DNA of 64,000 nt from Mumia sp. zg.B17 (lineage in GTDB: Bacteria; Actinomycetota; Actinomycetes; Propionibacteriales; Nocardioidaceae). The stretch is taken from the NCBI RefSeq assembly GCF_019550915.1, contig NZ_JAHWCI010000006.1, positions 620,001-684,000 of the forward strand, given 5' to 3'. Below, piece by piece: positions 57,301 to 64,000 of this stretch; positions within the stretch are counted from its first letter, which is position 1, and each line of letters opens with the position of its first letter. The notes beneath the pieces are model-generated. The model worked only from the letters and a program-made list of their open reading frames with translations. It ran no database searches and was not told the origin of the DNA. The position numbers and the translations under genes were made by a program.

Positions 57301-58193
57301 CCGAGTGGACGCCGCTGGCGCGCATGACGGAGGACCAGGGCACGTTCTACATCTACGACTCGCTCCTCAGCGAGTACGCCGCGCTCGGCTTCGAGTACGG
57401 CTACTCGGTGGCGCGGCCCGAGGCGCTGACGATGTGGGAGGCACAGTTCGGCGACTTCGTCAACGGCGCCCAGTCCGTCATCGACGAGTACATCTCGGCC
57501 GGTGAGGCGAAGTGGGGCCAGAAGTCGGGCGTCGTGCTGCTGCTGCCGCACGGCTTCGAGGGCCAGGGGCCCGACCACTCCTCGGCCCGGATCGAGCGTT
57601 TCCTCCAGCTCGCCGCAGAGGACGCGATGGTCGTCGCCCAGCCGTCGACCCCCGCCTCGTACTTCCACCTGCTGCGTCGCCAGAACCTCGAGAGCGAGCA
57701 CCGCCCGCTCATCGTGTTCACCCCCAAGCAGCTCCTGCGCCTGAAGGCCGCCACCTCGCAGCCCGAGGACTTCACGACGGGCACGTTCCAGCCGGTGCTC
57801 GCCGATCCGGCCGAGGGCGGCATGGACGCGAGCAAGGTCGAGCGGGTCGTGCTCACCTCCGGTCGGGTCGCGTACGACATCCTCGCGACCCGTGACAAGG
57901 TCGAGAAGGACGGCATCCGTACGGCGGTCGTCCGCGTCGAGCAGCTCTATCCGCTGCCGCTGGCGGAGATCGAGGCCGAGCTTGCCAAGTACGGCAACGC
58001 CCGTGAGGTCCGCTGGGTTCAGGACGAGCCTGCCAACCAGGGTCCGTGGCCGTTCATGGCGCTGAACCTGGCGCCGGAGCTGTCGCTGCCCGTGGTGCGG
58101 GTCTCGCGTGACGCGTCGGCGGCGCCGTCCGTGGGCAACCACAAGCGGCACGTGGAGGAGAACAAGGCGCTCATGGAGCGCACGTTCGCCTGA
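54384..58193 (+). CDS. kgd: Multifunctional 2-oxoglutarate metabolism enzyme (Kgd; E1o with fused E2-like domain)
   Basis: A 1269-residue actinobacterial 2-oxoglutarate dehydrogenase/decarboxylase. N-terminal recruitment motif FGTNQWLVEEMYERYKSDPA, then a Pro/Ala linker (~60-165), an E2-type acyltransferase domain with H371 in STYDHRIIQGAQSGDF, and the thiamine-diphosphate E1 domain with G698-D699-A700 and N731-N732. It lacks a lipoyl domain and works with SucB/DlaT and Lpd encoded elsewhere. GTG 54438 is an alternative start that removes 18 residues; ATG 54384 sits right after a -10-like TACCCT and could be leaderless. A DUF6104 gene follows. Confidence 0.96.
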   Translation: MPCGASETTDNPEEAIEAVAQSDSPLPDFGTNQWLVEEMYERYKSDPASVDASWSRLFEGDGAAPSSPPTSNGSSSARPVKATATAVRPPTAKPTAAGDIPTPAGDGARPAVASPPTESVKAAPTGDADKAAKPAKAKPKPNAPAAKTSAPAPGADVEKKVLRGASARTALNMDESLSVPTATSVRSVPVKLLIDNRIVINNHLARARGGKVSFTHIIGYALVKALTAMPEMNAGFEVVDGKPNLLQPAHVNLGLAIDLAKPDGTRQLVVPSIKQADTMDFAQFWTAYEAVVDKARNNKLTVADFQGTTISLTNPGTIGTNHSVPRLMKGQGAIIGVGSMDYPPEFQGASEHTLATQAISKMMTLTSTYDHRIIQGAQSGDFLRRVSGLLLGEEGFYDEIFASLKIPYEPIRWARDIAVSHDDEVHRQARVLELIHAFRVRGHLMADTNPLDHSPRSHPDLEISSHGLTLWDLEREFATGSFGGRERRFMKLREILGILRDSYARTSGIEYMHIQDPEQRRWIQERVEREHSKPPREEQLRILHKLNQAEAFEAFLQTKFVGQKRFSLEGSETTIPLVDEICEAAAADNLDEVCIGMAHRGRLNVLVNIAGKNPGYVFREFEGNIDPRTVQGSGDVKYHLGVEGEFTAASGDKIKVSVAANPSHLEVVDPVLEGITRAKQDRLNRGEEFPILPLLIHGDAAFAGQGVVAETLNLSQLRGYRTGGTIHLIVNNQVGFTTSPSSSRSSTYATDVARMIQAPIFHVNGDDPEACIRIAQLAYEYRRTFKRDAVIDLITYRKRGHNEGDDPSFTQPQMYDVIEKKKSVRVLYTSALIGRGDITMEEAESALKDYQDQLHRVFAEASTVDEYQTAPEYPEKPELARLETAVSPETLKTIAEAYTSVPDGFTVHPKVLPQLQRRAAAITAGPIDWGTGEIIAMGSLLLDGRPVRLAGQDSRRGTFSQRFATIIDRRTGAEWTPLARMTEDQGTFYIYDSLLSEYAALGFEYGYSVARPEALTMWEAQFGDFVNGAQSVIDEYISAGEAKWGQKSGVVLLLPHGFEGQGPDHSSARIERFLQLAAEDAMVVAQPSTPASYFHLLRRQNLESEHRPLIVFTPKQLLRLKAATSQPEDFTTGTFQPVLADPAEGGMDASKVERVVLTSGRVAYDILATRDKVEKDGIRTAVVRVEQLYPLPLAEIEAELAKYGNAREVRWVQDEPANQGPWPFMALNLAPELSLPVVRVSRDASAAPSVGNHKRHVEENKALMERTFA

Positions 58194-58210
58194 GGCGCGA
58201 AGGAGGAACG

Positions 58211-58387
58211 GTGTACTTCACCGACCGAGGGATCGAGGAGCTCGCCTCCCGTCGCGGCGAGGAGGAGGCCACGTTCGCGTGGCTCTCTGAGCGGCTGCAG
58301 GAGTTCGTCGATCTGAACCCCGAGTTCGAGGTGCCGGTCGAGCGGCTCGCGACCTGGCTCGCGCGCCTCGACGACGAGGACGACTGA
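58211..58387 (+). CDS. DUF6104 family small protein
   Basis: A 58-residue acidic protein from GTG 58211 with AGGAGG five bases upstream. It begins MYFTDRGIEELASRRG and ends VPVERLATWLARLDDEDD, the full pattern of the DUF6104 family, which regularly follows kgd in Streptomyces and Nocardioides. No function is known; the constant position after kgd suggests a link to that enzyme. It ends at the shared terminator. Confidence 0.9.
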   Translation: MYFTDRGIEELASRRGEEEATFAWLSERLQEFVDLNPEFEVPVERLATWLARLDDEDD

Positions 58388-58400
58388 GCAGGACAGACGC

Positions 58401-58438
58401 ACGAAGGCCCGCCGATCTCCGGATCGGCGGGCCTTCGT
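58401..58438. terminator. Bidirectional terminator after kgd
   Basis: A perfect 17-bp stem (58401-58417 with 58422-58438) closed by the loop TCCG, between convergent genes. The stem starts ACGAAGGCCCGCC. Confidence 0.92.
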
Positions 58439-58449
58439 CGTCGGGTGGG

Positions 58450-59418
58450 TCAGCGCGTGAAGACGATCTTGCCGAACACGTCGCCGGACGCGACCGCCGC
58501 GAAGCCCTTCGGCGCGTCCGTCATCGGGATCACCTGGTCGATCAGGGGCCGGGTGCCCGTGACGTCGAGGAGCTCGACGAGCTGAGCCAGCTCCGTGCGG
58601 GTGCCCATGGTCGAGCCCTGCACCCGCAGCTGGAGGAAGAAGATCCGGGTCAGCTCGGCGTGCGAAGGGTTGTTGCCCGACGTGGCACCGGCGATCACGA
58701 TCGTCCCGCCCGGCTTGAGCGACTTGACCGAGTGCGACCAGGTGGCGGCACCCACGGTCTCCATCACGGCGTCCACGCGGACGGGCAGGCGGGCACCGGC
58801 CTCGAAGACCTCGTGCGCGCCGATCTCGAGCGCCCGTGCCCGCTTGCCCTCGTCCCGGCTCGTCGCGTACACGCGCATCCCGGCAGCTCTCGCCAGGACG
58901 ATCAACGCGGTCGAGACCCCGCCACCGGCACCCTGGACCAGGACGGTGTCGCCAGGCTTGAGCCCGGACTGGGTGAAGAGCATCCGATAGGCGGTGAGCC
59001 ACGCCGTCGGCAGGCACGCGGCCTCCTCGAACGACAGCCCGGACGGCTTGGGCACCACGTTGCGACGCGGCACTGCGACCTTGTCGGCGAACGTCCCCTG
59101 GAACCGCTCCGACAGCAGCGAGCGCCTCGGGTCGTGCGTCTCGTCGCCGGTCCAGGAGGGGTCGCTGACGACAGCGTGGACGACCACCTCGTTGCCGTCC
59201 TCGTCGTAGCCCGCCGCGTCGCAGCCGAGGATCATCGGCAGCGACTCCTCGCGCAGGCCGACACCCCGCAGGGACCAGACGTCGTGGTGGTTCAACGAGG
59301 CCGCCTTGACGGTGACGGTCGTCCATCCGTCAGGCACCTGGGGGTCGGGACGCTCACCGACCACGAGGCCGGAGAGCGGGTCGTCGGGACTGAAGGACTC
59401 GGCATACACGGCGAACAT
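58450..59418 (-). CDS. Zinc-binding dehydrogenase / quinone oxidoreductase (MDR family)
   Basis: A 322-residue MDR oxidoreductase. Substrate-side blocks SLNHHDVWSLRGVG and LGCDAAGYDEDGNEV, nucleotide-binding VLVQGAGGGVSTALIVLARA (AxxGxG-type motif), and C-terminal QLVELLDVTGTRPLIDQVIP with FGKIVF. The structural-zinc cysteines of alcohol dehydrogenases are absent, so it is likely NADPH-dependent and non-metal. The substrate is unknown. ATG 59418; it is 23 bp from a 24-bp repeat array. Confidence 0.88.
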   Translation of the reverse strand: MFAVYAESFSPDDPLSGLVVGERPDPQVPDGWTTVTVKAASLNHHDVWSLRGVGLREESLPMILGCDAAGYDEDGNEVVVHAVVSDPSWTGDETHDPRRSLLSERFQGTFADKVAVPRRNVVPKPSGLSFEEAACLPTAWLTAYRMLFTQSGLKPGDTVLVQGAGGGVSTALIVLARAAGMRVYATSRDEGKRARALEIGAHEVFEAGARLPVRVDAVMETVGAATWSHSVKSLKPGGTIVIAGATSGNNPSHAELTRIFFLQLRVQGSTMGTRTELAQLVELLDVTGTRPLIDQVIPMTDAPKGFAAVASGDVFGKIVFTR

Positions 59419-59441
59419 GCACGCACCCTACGGGGTCCGGC

Positions 59442-59513
59442 GTCGCCCTACCGACGCGCGACCCCGTCGCCCTACCGACGCGCGACCCCATCGCCCTACC
59501 GACGCGCGACCCC
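59442..59513 (-). repeat. Three tandem 24-bp repeats at the 3' end of the malic enzyme gene
   Basis: Units at 59442-59465, 59466-59489 and 59490-59513, identical except for the first base (G, G, A); the unit reads TCGCCCTACCGACG then CGCGACCCC. The third unit contains the malic enzyme stop codon (TAG on the minus strand, 59498-59496) and, as 24 is divisible by 3, the other two give in-frame TAG codons as well. A partial, diverged unit lies on each side. Confidence 0.9.
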
Positions 59514-60692
59514 ATCGCGACGCGCCGCCGCCATCACCGCCCCCGCCACCACCGGCGCCACCCGCTCGTCGAACGGCGACGGGATCACGTACGACTCGCT
59601 GAGCGCGTCGCCGACAAGGTCCGACAGCGCCCGCGCGGCGGCAACCTTCATGCCCTCGGTCACCCGCGAGGCACGCACGTCGAGCGCCCCGCGGAAGACC
59701 CCGGGGAACGCCAGGACGTTGTTGATCTGGTTGGGGTAGTCGGAGCGACCGGTCGCGACCACGCGGGCGTGGCGGCGCGCGATGTCGGGGTGGACCTCGG
59801 GCGTCGGGTTGGCCAGCGCGAAGATGATCGCGTCCTCCGCCATGCGCTCGATCGCCGACTCCCCCACGGTGCCGCCGGACACGCCGATGAAGACGTCGGC
59901 GCCGTCGAGGGCGTCGGAGAGCTGGCCTGTGCGACCCCACTCGCGCGTCTCATAGGCCAGCTCGGCCTTGATCGGCGTGAGGTCAGTCCTGCCGCGGTGG
60001 ATGACTCCACGGCGGTCGACCACAGCCAGCATGCGGACACCGCTGGCCTGGAGGATCCGGGCGATCGCGACACCGGCGGCGCCGGCCCCGGAGATGACGA
60101 CCTTGGTGTCCTCGACCCTCCGACCCGTGAGCCTCAGGGCGTTGAGCAGCGCCGCCAGGGTGACGATCGCCGTACCGTGCTGGTCGTCGTGGAAGACCGG
60201 GATGTCCACCCGCGCCTGGAGCGCGCGCTCGATCTCGAAGCAGCGGGGAGCAGCGATGTCCTCGAGGTTGATGCCGCCGAAGCTCGGCGCCATCCGGGCG
60301 ACCGTGTCGACGAAGTCGCCGGGATCACGCACGTCGAGCGCCAGCGGGATCGCGTCGACCCCGCCGAACTGCTTGAACAGGATCGCCTTGCCCTCCATCA
60401 CCGGCAGGGACGCCGTCGGCCCGATGTCACCGAGTCCCAGGACCGCCGAGCCGTCGGTGACCACCGCGACCGTGTTGGGGACCCAGGTGTAGTCGTCGGC
60501 GACGGAGGGGTCCGCGGCGATGGCCTCGCACACACGGGCAACCCCGGGAGTGTAGGAGAGCGAGAGGTCGTGGGCGTCGCGCAGCGGGGCGGTCGCCGCG
60601 ATCTCCATCTTGCCGCCGCGGTGTACGTCGAAAACCGGGTCTCCCACGTGCTGCGACGGGAAGGGGAGACGGTCGACTGATTCGGCAACCAC
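59496..60692 (-). CDS. Malic enzyme (NAD(P)-dependent)
   Basis: A 398-residue oxaloacetate-decarboxylating malic enzyme giving pyruvate and CO2 from malate. GTG 60692. Blocks: [20 protein letters not shown] (catalytic Tyr), [57 protein letters not shown] (metal site), [18 protein letters not shown] and the Rossmann [17 protein letters not shown]. No phosphotransacetylase-like tail, so it is the short form. It can drain C4 acids made through the ethylmalonyl-CoA route. Its last codons are encoded by the tandem repeat. Confidence 0.95.
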   Translation of the reverse strand: MVAESVDRLPFPSQHVGDPVFDVHRGGKMEIAATAPLRDAHDLSLSYTPGVARVCEAIAADPSVADDYTWVPNTVAVVTDGSAVLGLGDIGPTASLPVMEGKAILFKQFGGVDAIPLALDVRDPGDFVDTVARMAPSFGGINLEDIAAPRCFEIERALQARVDIPVFHDDQHGTAIVTLAALLNALRLTGRRVEDTKVVISGAGAAGVAIARILQASGVRMLAVVDRRGVIHRGRTDLTPIKAELAYETREWGRTGQLSDALDGADVFIGVSGGTVGESAIERMAEDAIIFALANPTPEVHPDIARRHARVVATGRSDYPNQINNVLAFPGVFRGALDVRASRVTEGMKVAAARALSDLVGDALSESYVIPSPFDERVAPVVAGAVMAAARRDGVARR

Positions 60693-60863
60693 GACAGAAC
60701 CTCACTGGGAAGAAGGGTGAAAGCACGTCCACGACGGCACCAGAGTGCCGCGCAGAGGACGGCCGGTCAGGAACGGGACCGGGAACCGGAGCCCCGCACA
60801 CGGCCGGTCTGGCCGCGGGAGCGGTGGAGAGGGGGTGACCCGAAGCCCATTGAACCACACGCG

Positions 60864-61268
60864 TCACTGCTGAGAGGCGCGCGACTCCTCGTCGACGGCC
60901 GCGAGGATCCGGCTCGTCCCCGGCGACAGGATGCCCCACAAGACGGCGCCGGCAACGACGGCGAAGAGCCCGGACAGCGGCGGGGCAGCCTCACGGAGGT
61001 TCCACGCCAGGCCGAGCTGGATGAGCTGCGTGAACACGATGGGTGCCCTCACCCAGGTCTGGAGGCGCCACAGTCCGCGCGCGGAGGCCAGGAGCAGACC
61101 GGCGTAGGCGAACAGGAACAGCGAGGTCCCGATCGCCAGGACGGCGCGGTCGGCGTGCAGGTCCAGGAGGTCGAGCGTGGCGAAGACGGCGAGCCCCAGC
61201 CCCTCGACGGCCACGAGGAGGACGGCGGCGACGATCCTGACTGTCCGCCCAGGTGTGGTGTGACCCAC
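60864..61268 (-). CDS. Four-helix integral membrane protein, function unknown
   Basis: A 134-residue membrane protein from GTG 61268. Helices: RIVAAVLLVAVEGLGLAVFA, VLAIGTSLFLFAYAGLLLAS, APIVFTQLIQLGLAWNL and LSGLFAVVAGAVLWGILSPG. The EGLGL near TM1 and the WxRAPIVFTQLIQLGLAWNL segment recur in a family of actinobacterial hypothetical proteins. No function known. Divergent from whiB1 with 239 bp between. Confidence 0.8.
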   Translation of the reverse strand: MGHTTPGRTVRIVAAVLLVAVEGLGLAVFATLDLLDLHADRAVLAIGTSLFLFAYAGLLLASARGLWRLQTWVRAPIVFTQLIQLGLAWNLREAAPPLSGLFAVVAGAVLWGILSPGTSRILAAVDEESRASQQ

Positions 61269-61444
61269 GGAACAGGCTCCTTCGTTCAGATTGCCCTTGT
61301 GTTAACCGGCGTTTATTGCGACGATCTTATTGCTGCTGTTCAGCGCCGGTTTCACGGTGTTTTCCTCCGGGCGCAGGACAAACAGATCGGACGCCCAGAA
61401 CCCCCTCACCTACGGTAAGGGACTAGTAGGCTTCCGCCCCCGAT

Positions 61445-61460
61445 CGTGAAGTGATTCACA
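61445..61460 (+). promoter_or_regulatory. Candidate CRP-like site upstream of whiB1
   Basis: CGTGAAGTGATTCACA, exact GTGA-N6-TCAC and 9 of 10 bases of TGTGA-N6-TCACA. It is 47 bases before the start codon. The M. tuberculosis whiB1 promoter is a known CRP (Rv3676) target, so conservation of the arrangement is plausible. Confidence 0.65.
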
Positions 61461-61507
61461 AACCTAAGATCGCGCCCTCCCGCGGTCAGAAGAAAGGACG
61501 TTTCGCC

Positions 61508-61759
61508 ATGGACTGGCGTCACCACTCTGCGTGCCTCGACGAGGATCCGGAACTCTTCTTCCCCATCGGGAGTACGGGGCCGGCCATCTCGCAGGTCGAG
61601 GAGGCCAAGGTGGTGTGCCGCCGTTGCGACGTCCGCGAGCAGTGTCTCACGTGGGCGCTGGAGTCCGGTCAGGACCACGGCGTCTGGGGCGGCATGAGCG
61701 AGGACGAGCGCCGCGCACTCAAGCGTCGCACCGCGCGTGCCCGGATCCGCACCGCCTGA
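61508..61759 (+). CDS. whiB1: WhiB1-type iron-sulfur transcriptional regulator
   Basis: An 83-residue Wbl protein binding a 4Fe-4S cluster that responds to nitric oxide and pairs with the principal sigma factor. ATG 61508 with AGAAAGGA upstream (MDWRHHSACLDEDPELFFP). Cluster cysteines C9, C37, C40 and C46; then the GVWGGM turn and the basic tail RRALKRRTARARIRTA. Length and wording match WhiB1 more closely than other Wbl classes. Followed by a bidirectional terminator. Confidence 0.95.
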   Translation: MDWRHHSACLDEDPELFFPIGSTGPAISQVEEAKVVCRRCDVREQCLTWALESGQDHGVWGGMSEDERRALKRRTARARIRTA

Positions 61760-61797
61760 CCCCGCGCCCTTCACCGGTCTGCTGCACCTTTTCGTAC

Positions 61798-61836
61798 CGA
61801 GGCCCCGTACCCGCCAACCGCGGGACGGGGCCTTCG
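61798..61836. terminator. Bidirectional terminator between whiB1 and pdtaS
   Basis: AGGCCCCGT (61800-61808) pairs with ACGGGGCCT (61825-61833) around a 16-base loop that itself holds CCCGC/GCGGG. It lies between convergent genes. Confidence 0.8.
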
Positions 61837-61840
61837 TCCG

Positions 61841-63322
61841 TCAGCGTCCCCCGAGCGGCACCTGGATGCGCACGCGCGTGCCACCACCGCCGGTCGCCGG
61901 ATGCCGTGGGCCGAAGGACAGCACTCCCCCGAGCTCGGACTCCACGAGGGTCGCGACGATCGAGACGCCGAGACTCGTCGTCCCGCGGGGGTCGAACCCC
62001 GCGGGCAGTCCGACCCCGTCGTCCAGGACCGCGATGTCGAGCCGGTCACCGCGCCTGTGCGCCTCGACGACGACGTGGCCACGCTCCTCTTCTCCGAAGG
62101 CGTGCTCGGCGGCGTTCTGGATCAGCTCGGTGAGCACCATGGCCAGCGGCGTCGCCACCTCGGCAGGAAGCTCCCCGAAACTCCCGATCCGCTCCGTGGT
62201 GACGCTCCTGGCTGCCGAGGCGACCTCGGCGACCATGGTGCGCAGCCGGTCGGCGACGTCGTCGAACGGGACCTTCTCGTCGAAGGCCTGACTCAGCGTC
62301 TCGTGCACCACGGCGATCGACTCGATCCGTCGCACCGCCTCCTCGAGCGCCTCGCGACCGGCACCGGTGTCCATCCGGCGGGCCTGCAGCCGCAGCAGCG
62401 CCTGCACCGTCTGGAGGTTGTTCTTGACCCGGTGGTGGATCTCCCTGATCGTCGCCTCCTTGCTCATCAGCTCCCGCTCACGACGACGCAGCTCCGTCAC
62501 GTCTCGCAGCAGCACCAGGGCGCCGGACGGCTCCCCCGAGGAACGGAGCGGGATCGAGCGCAGGCTCAGCGACGCGTCACCGTTCTCGAGCTCGGCCTGG
62601 GTGACGTTGCGTCCGGTGAGCGCAGGAAGGATCGCTTGCTCGGTGGGACGGTTCGGGGCGCTCAGCAGAGATCTGGTGACCTCCGCGAGGTCGACGCTCT
62701 CGAGGTCCCCTGTCACGCCGAGACGACGGAAGGCCGACACGCCGTTGGGGCTGGCATAGATGACCCGGCCGTCAGCGTCGGTGCGGATCAGCCCGTCGCC
62801 CACCCGCGGCGAGTGAGACAGGTCGGACTGCTCGCCCAGCAACGGGAACTCGCCCTTGCTGATCATCTCCGTGAGGTCGTCGGCCATCGCGAGGTAGGCG
62901 AGCTCGAGCCGGCTCGGCGTCCGCACTCCCAGGAGATTGGTGCTGCGGGCGATCACCGCGATGACGGCCCCGTCGCGGCGTACCGGGATGGTCTCGAGCC
63001 GGACCGGGATGTCGTCGCGCCACTCCGGGTCGCCCTCGCGCACCACGCGGCCCTGGCGGAAGGCCGCGTCGATGGTGGGTCGGCGGTTGCGGGGAACGAA
63101 GTCACCGACGACGTCGTCGAGGTGCGCAGTCACGCCGGTGGTGGGCCGCATCTGCGCCCCGGCCCAGAATCCTTTGCCCTCCGCATCGGGCAACCACAGG
63201 ACCAGGTCCGCGAACGAGAGATCGGCGAGGATCTGCCAGTCGGCGACGAGCTGGTGCAGCCACTCCATGTCGGCAGCGTCGAGGCTGGTCTGGTGAGTCG
63301 CGACGTCGTCGAGGGAGGGCAC
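61841..63322 (-). CDS. pdtaS: Sensor histidine kinase PdtaS
   Basis: A 493-residue cytosolic kinase from GTG 63322. GAF-like N-terminal domain (LVADWQILADLSFADLVLWL), PAS domain (VGDGLIRTDADGRVIYASPN), HisKA_2 phosphoacceptor in IREIHHRVKNNLQTVQALLR (H296/H297) and HATPase_c (TELIQNAAEHAFGEE, DDGVGLPAGFDP, TSLGVSIVATLVESELGG). In mycobacteria it phosphorylates the ANTAR antiterminator PdtaR, which is not in the window. whiB1 next to pdtaS is a known arrangement. Earlier in-frame starts give non-conserved sequence. Confidence 0.94.
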   Translation of the reverse strand: MPSLDDVATHQTSLDAADMEWLHQLVADWQILADLSFADLVLWLPDAEGKGFWAGAQMRPTTGVTAHLDDVVGDFVPRNRRPTIDAAFRQGRVVREGDPEWRDDIPVRLETIPVRRDGAVIAVIARSTNLLGVRTPSRLELAYLAMADDLTEMISKGEFPLLGEQSDLSHSPRVGDGLIRTDADGRVIYASPNGVSAFRRLGVTGDLESVDLAEVTRSLLSAPNRPTEQAILPALTGRNVTQAELENGDASLSLRSIPLRSSGEPSGALVLLRDVTELRRRERELMSKEATIREIHHRVKNNLQTVQALLRLQARRMDTGAGREALEEAVRRIESIAVVHETLSQAFDEKVPFDDVADRLRTMVAEVASAARSVTTERIGSFGELPAEVATPLAMVLTELIQNAAEHAFGEEERGHVVVEAHRRGDRLDIAVLDDGVGLPAGFDPRGTTSLGVSIVATLVESELGGVLSFGPRHPATGGGGTRVRIQVPLGGR

Positions 63323-63421
63323 GGAGTCCAGCGTATCCAGCGGGCGGCGGAGGCGGTCTGACTGCCGAGACGAGTGTGGGCCGGGTCTCGCCTGCACCGC
63401 TCGGCGTGCAAACATGTCCTC

Positions 63422-64000
63422 GTGTCCGAGTCGTACTGGCGTTCCGTGATCGACGCCGGGATGCATGTCCCGGACGACCGATCACTCAACGACCTCACGC
63501 TCGAGCTGATCGACATGCTGGCGAGCCCTGACGCCCACACGCGTGACGCCATCGCCTTCCCGCTGCTGGCGACGTGGATCCACTCCGGCGAGTACGACGC
63601 GTTGCTGCGCGGCTTCGGCAACGGCGTCGTCACCGGCCTCCAGACAGGACTCGGCACGCAGGGCGACCTGACGATCCTCCGGCGGTCCTACACGGCGCTC
63701 GTGCTGTCCGAGATCATCGTGCGCGACAACGAGATGCAGCTGCTGCCGGCGGCGACCGTGATGGGCTGGGGCGACCAGGCCACGTCGTGGTTCGTGCGCG
63801 AGAAGGACCTGCGGGGATGGATCCCGGACGTCGGATGGGCCAACGCCGGGTCTCACGGCGCCGACCTGCTCGGCGCCCTCGCGCGCTCGCCGCACTTCGA
63901 CAAGCTCGAGCTGACGGTGCTCCTCGACGTCCTGGCCGACCGGCTGCTCTCCCCCACCGAGCACGTGCTGCACCACGGCGAGGAGGACCGGCTGGCGTAC
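63422..64000 (+). CDS. DUF2785 domain-containing protein, C-terminus cut by window edge
   Basis: An open frame from GTG 63422 running off the right edge (193 codons seen). It starts MSESYWRSVIDAGMHVPDDR and contains YDALLRGFGNGVVTGLQTGL, SYTALVLSEIIVRDN, WFVREKDLRGWIPDVGWANA and GSHGADLLGALARSP, the clear DUF2785 pattern, an all-helical family of unknown role. It is divergent from pdtaS with 99 bp between. Confidence 0.9.
   Translation, partial: MSESYWRSVIDAGMHVPDDRSLNDLTLELIDMLASPDAHTRDAIAFPLLATWIHSGEYDALLRGFGNGVVTGLQTGLGTQGDLTILRRSYTALVLSEIIVRDNEMQLLPAATVMGWGDQATSWFVREKDLRGWIPDVGWANAGSHGADLLGALARSPHFDKLELTVLLDVLADRLLSPTEHVLHHGEEDRLAY

Noticed and set aside
53970-58151. A 1393-codon open frame on the minus strand through kgd
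   Set aside because: It is antisense to the well-conserved Kgd, has composition typical of GC-rich shadow frames and no domain; only its last 82 codons, outside kgd, look like a real small membrane protein.
61270-61440. AT-rich stretch before whiB1 as foreign DNA
   Set aside because: It is short, holds no coding frame and is best explained as a promoter region.

Overview
The window is about 70% GC chromosomal DNA from an actinobacterium. Short intergenic gaps, frequent GTG starts, ATGA/GTGA start-stop overlaps, WhiB1, Kgd, NucS, PdtaS and a DivIVA-like coiled-coil protein all point there. The backbone argS-lysA-hom-thrC-thrB-rho-rpmE-prfA-prmC-Sua5-wecA-atp operon-DUF2550-PduO-nucS matches the block known from Mycobacterium tuberculosis (argS to nucS) and Streptomyces. 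The presence of Ccr and MeaA suggests a Nocardioidaceae-like soil organism, but the genus is not proven by what can be read here.

Layout. 1-6.5 kb: a cut carboxylate-amine ligase, DUF3224 protein, AraC regulator, an unusual AzoR-SMR in-frame fusion beside a frameshifted TetR gene, PepN and small membrane proteins. 6.6-15.5 kb: meaB, thiolase, mce, the pxpABC 5-oxoprolinase operon, ccr, a FilP/Scy-like coiled-coil protein and a hydrolase. 15.6-20.9 kb: a large LuxR/MalT-type regulator with two paralogous ~75-83 aa small proteins and two membrane proteins, then a zinc-ribbon/SHOCT pair. 20.9-30.7 kb: a duplicated 3-hydroxybutyryl-CoA dehydrogenase, NucS, a macrodomain protein, a SLATT-like 2TM protein, a D-amino-acid oxidase-like protein, ferritin, MeaA and the cobalamin adenosyltransferase. 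30.7-39 kb: DUF2550 and the complete F1Fo ATP synthase operon (minus strand). 39-52.6 kb: a minus-strand housekeeping run (wecA, tsaC/sua5, prmC, prfA, rpmE, gpx, rho, thrB, thrC, hom, lysA, argS). 52.7-64 kb: an orphan receiver protein, tRNA-Arg(CCG), Kgd with its DUF6104 partner, a zinc-binding dehydrogenase, malic enzyme, WhiB1, PdtaS and a cut DUF2785 gene.

How the parts fit. Thiolase, 3-hydroxybutyryl-CoA dehydrogenase, Ccr, epimerase and MeaA (ethylmalonyl-CoA mutase), with the B12 helpers MeaB and PduO, form most of the first half of the ethylmalonyl-CoA pathway for acetyl-CoA assimilation. Kgd and malic enzyme handle the C4/C5 side.

The most interesting signal is regulatory. All four promoter regions of these scattered pathway genes (thiolase/mce, ccr, 3-hydroxybutyryl-CoA dehydrogenase, meaA) carry the same two elements in the same order: an upstream GTGA-N6-TCAC (CRP-like) palindrome, then a TTAC-N6-GTAA palindrome overlapping the apparent core promoter. 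CRP-like sites also precede whiB1 and the ATP synthase operon. This looks like an unannotated two-input regulon. No mobile element, prophage or CRISPR array was seen.
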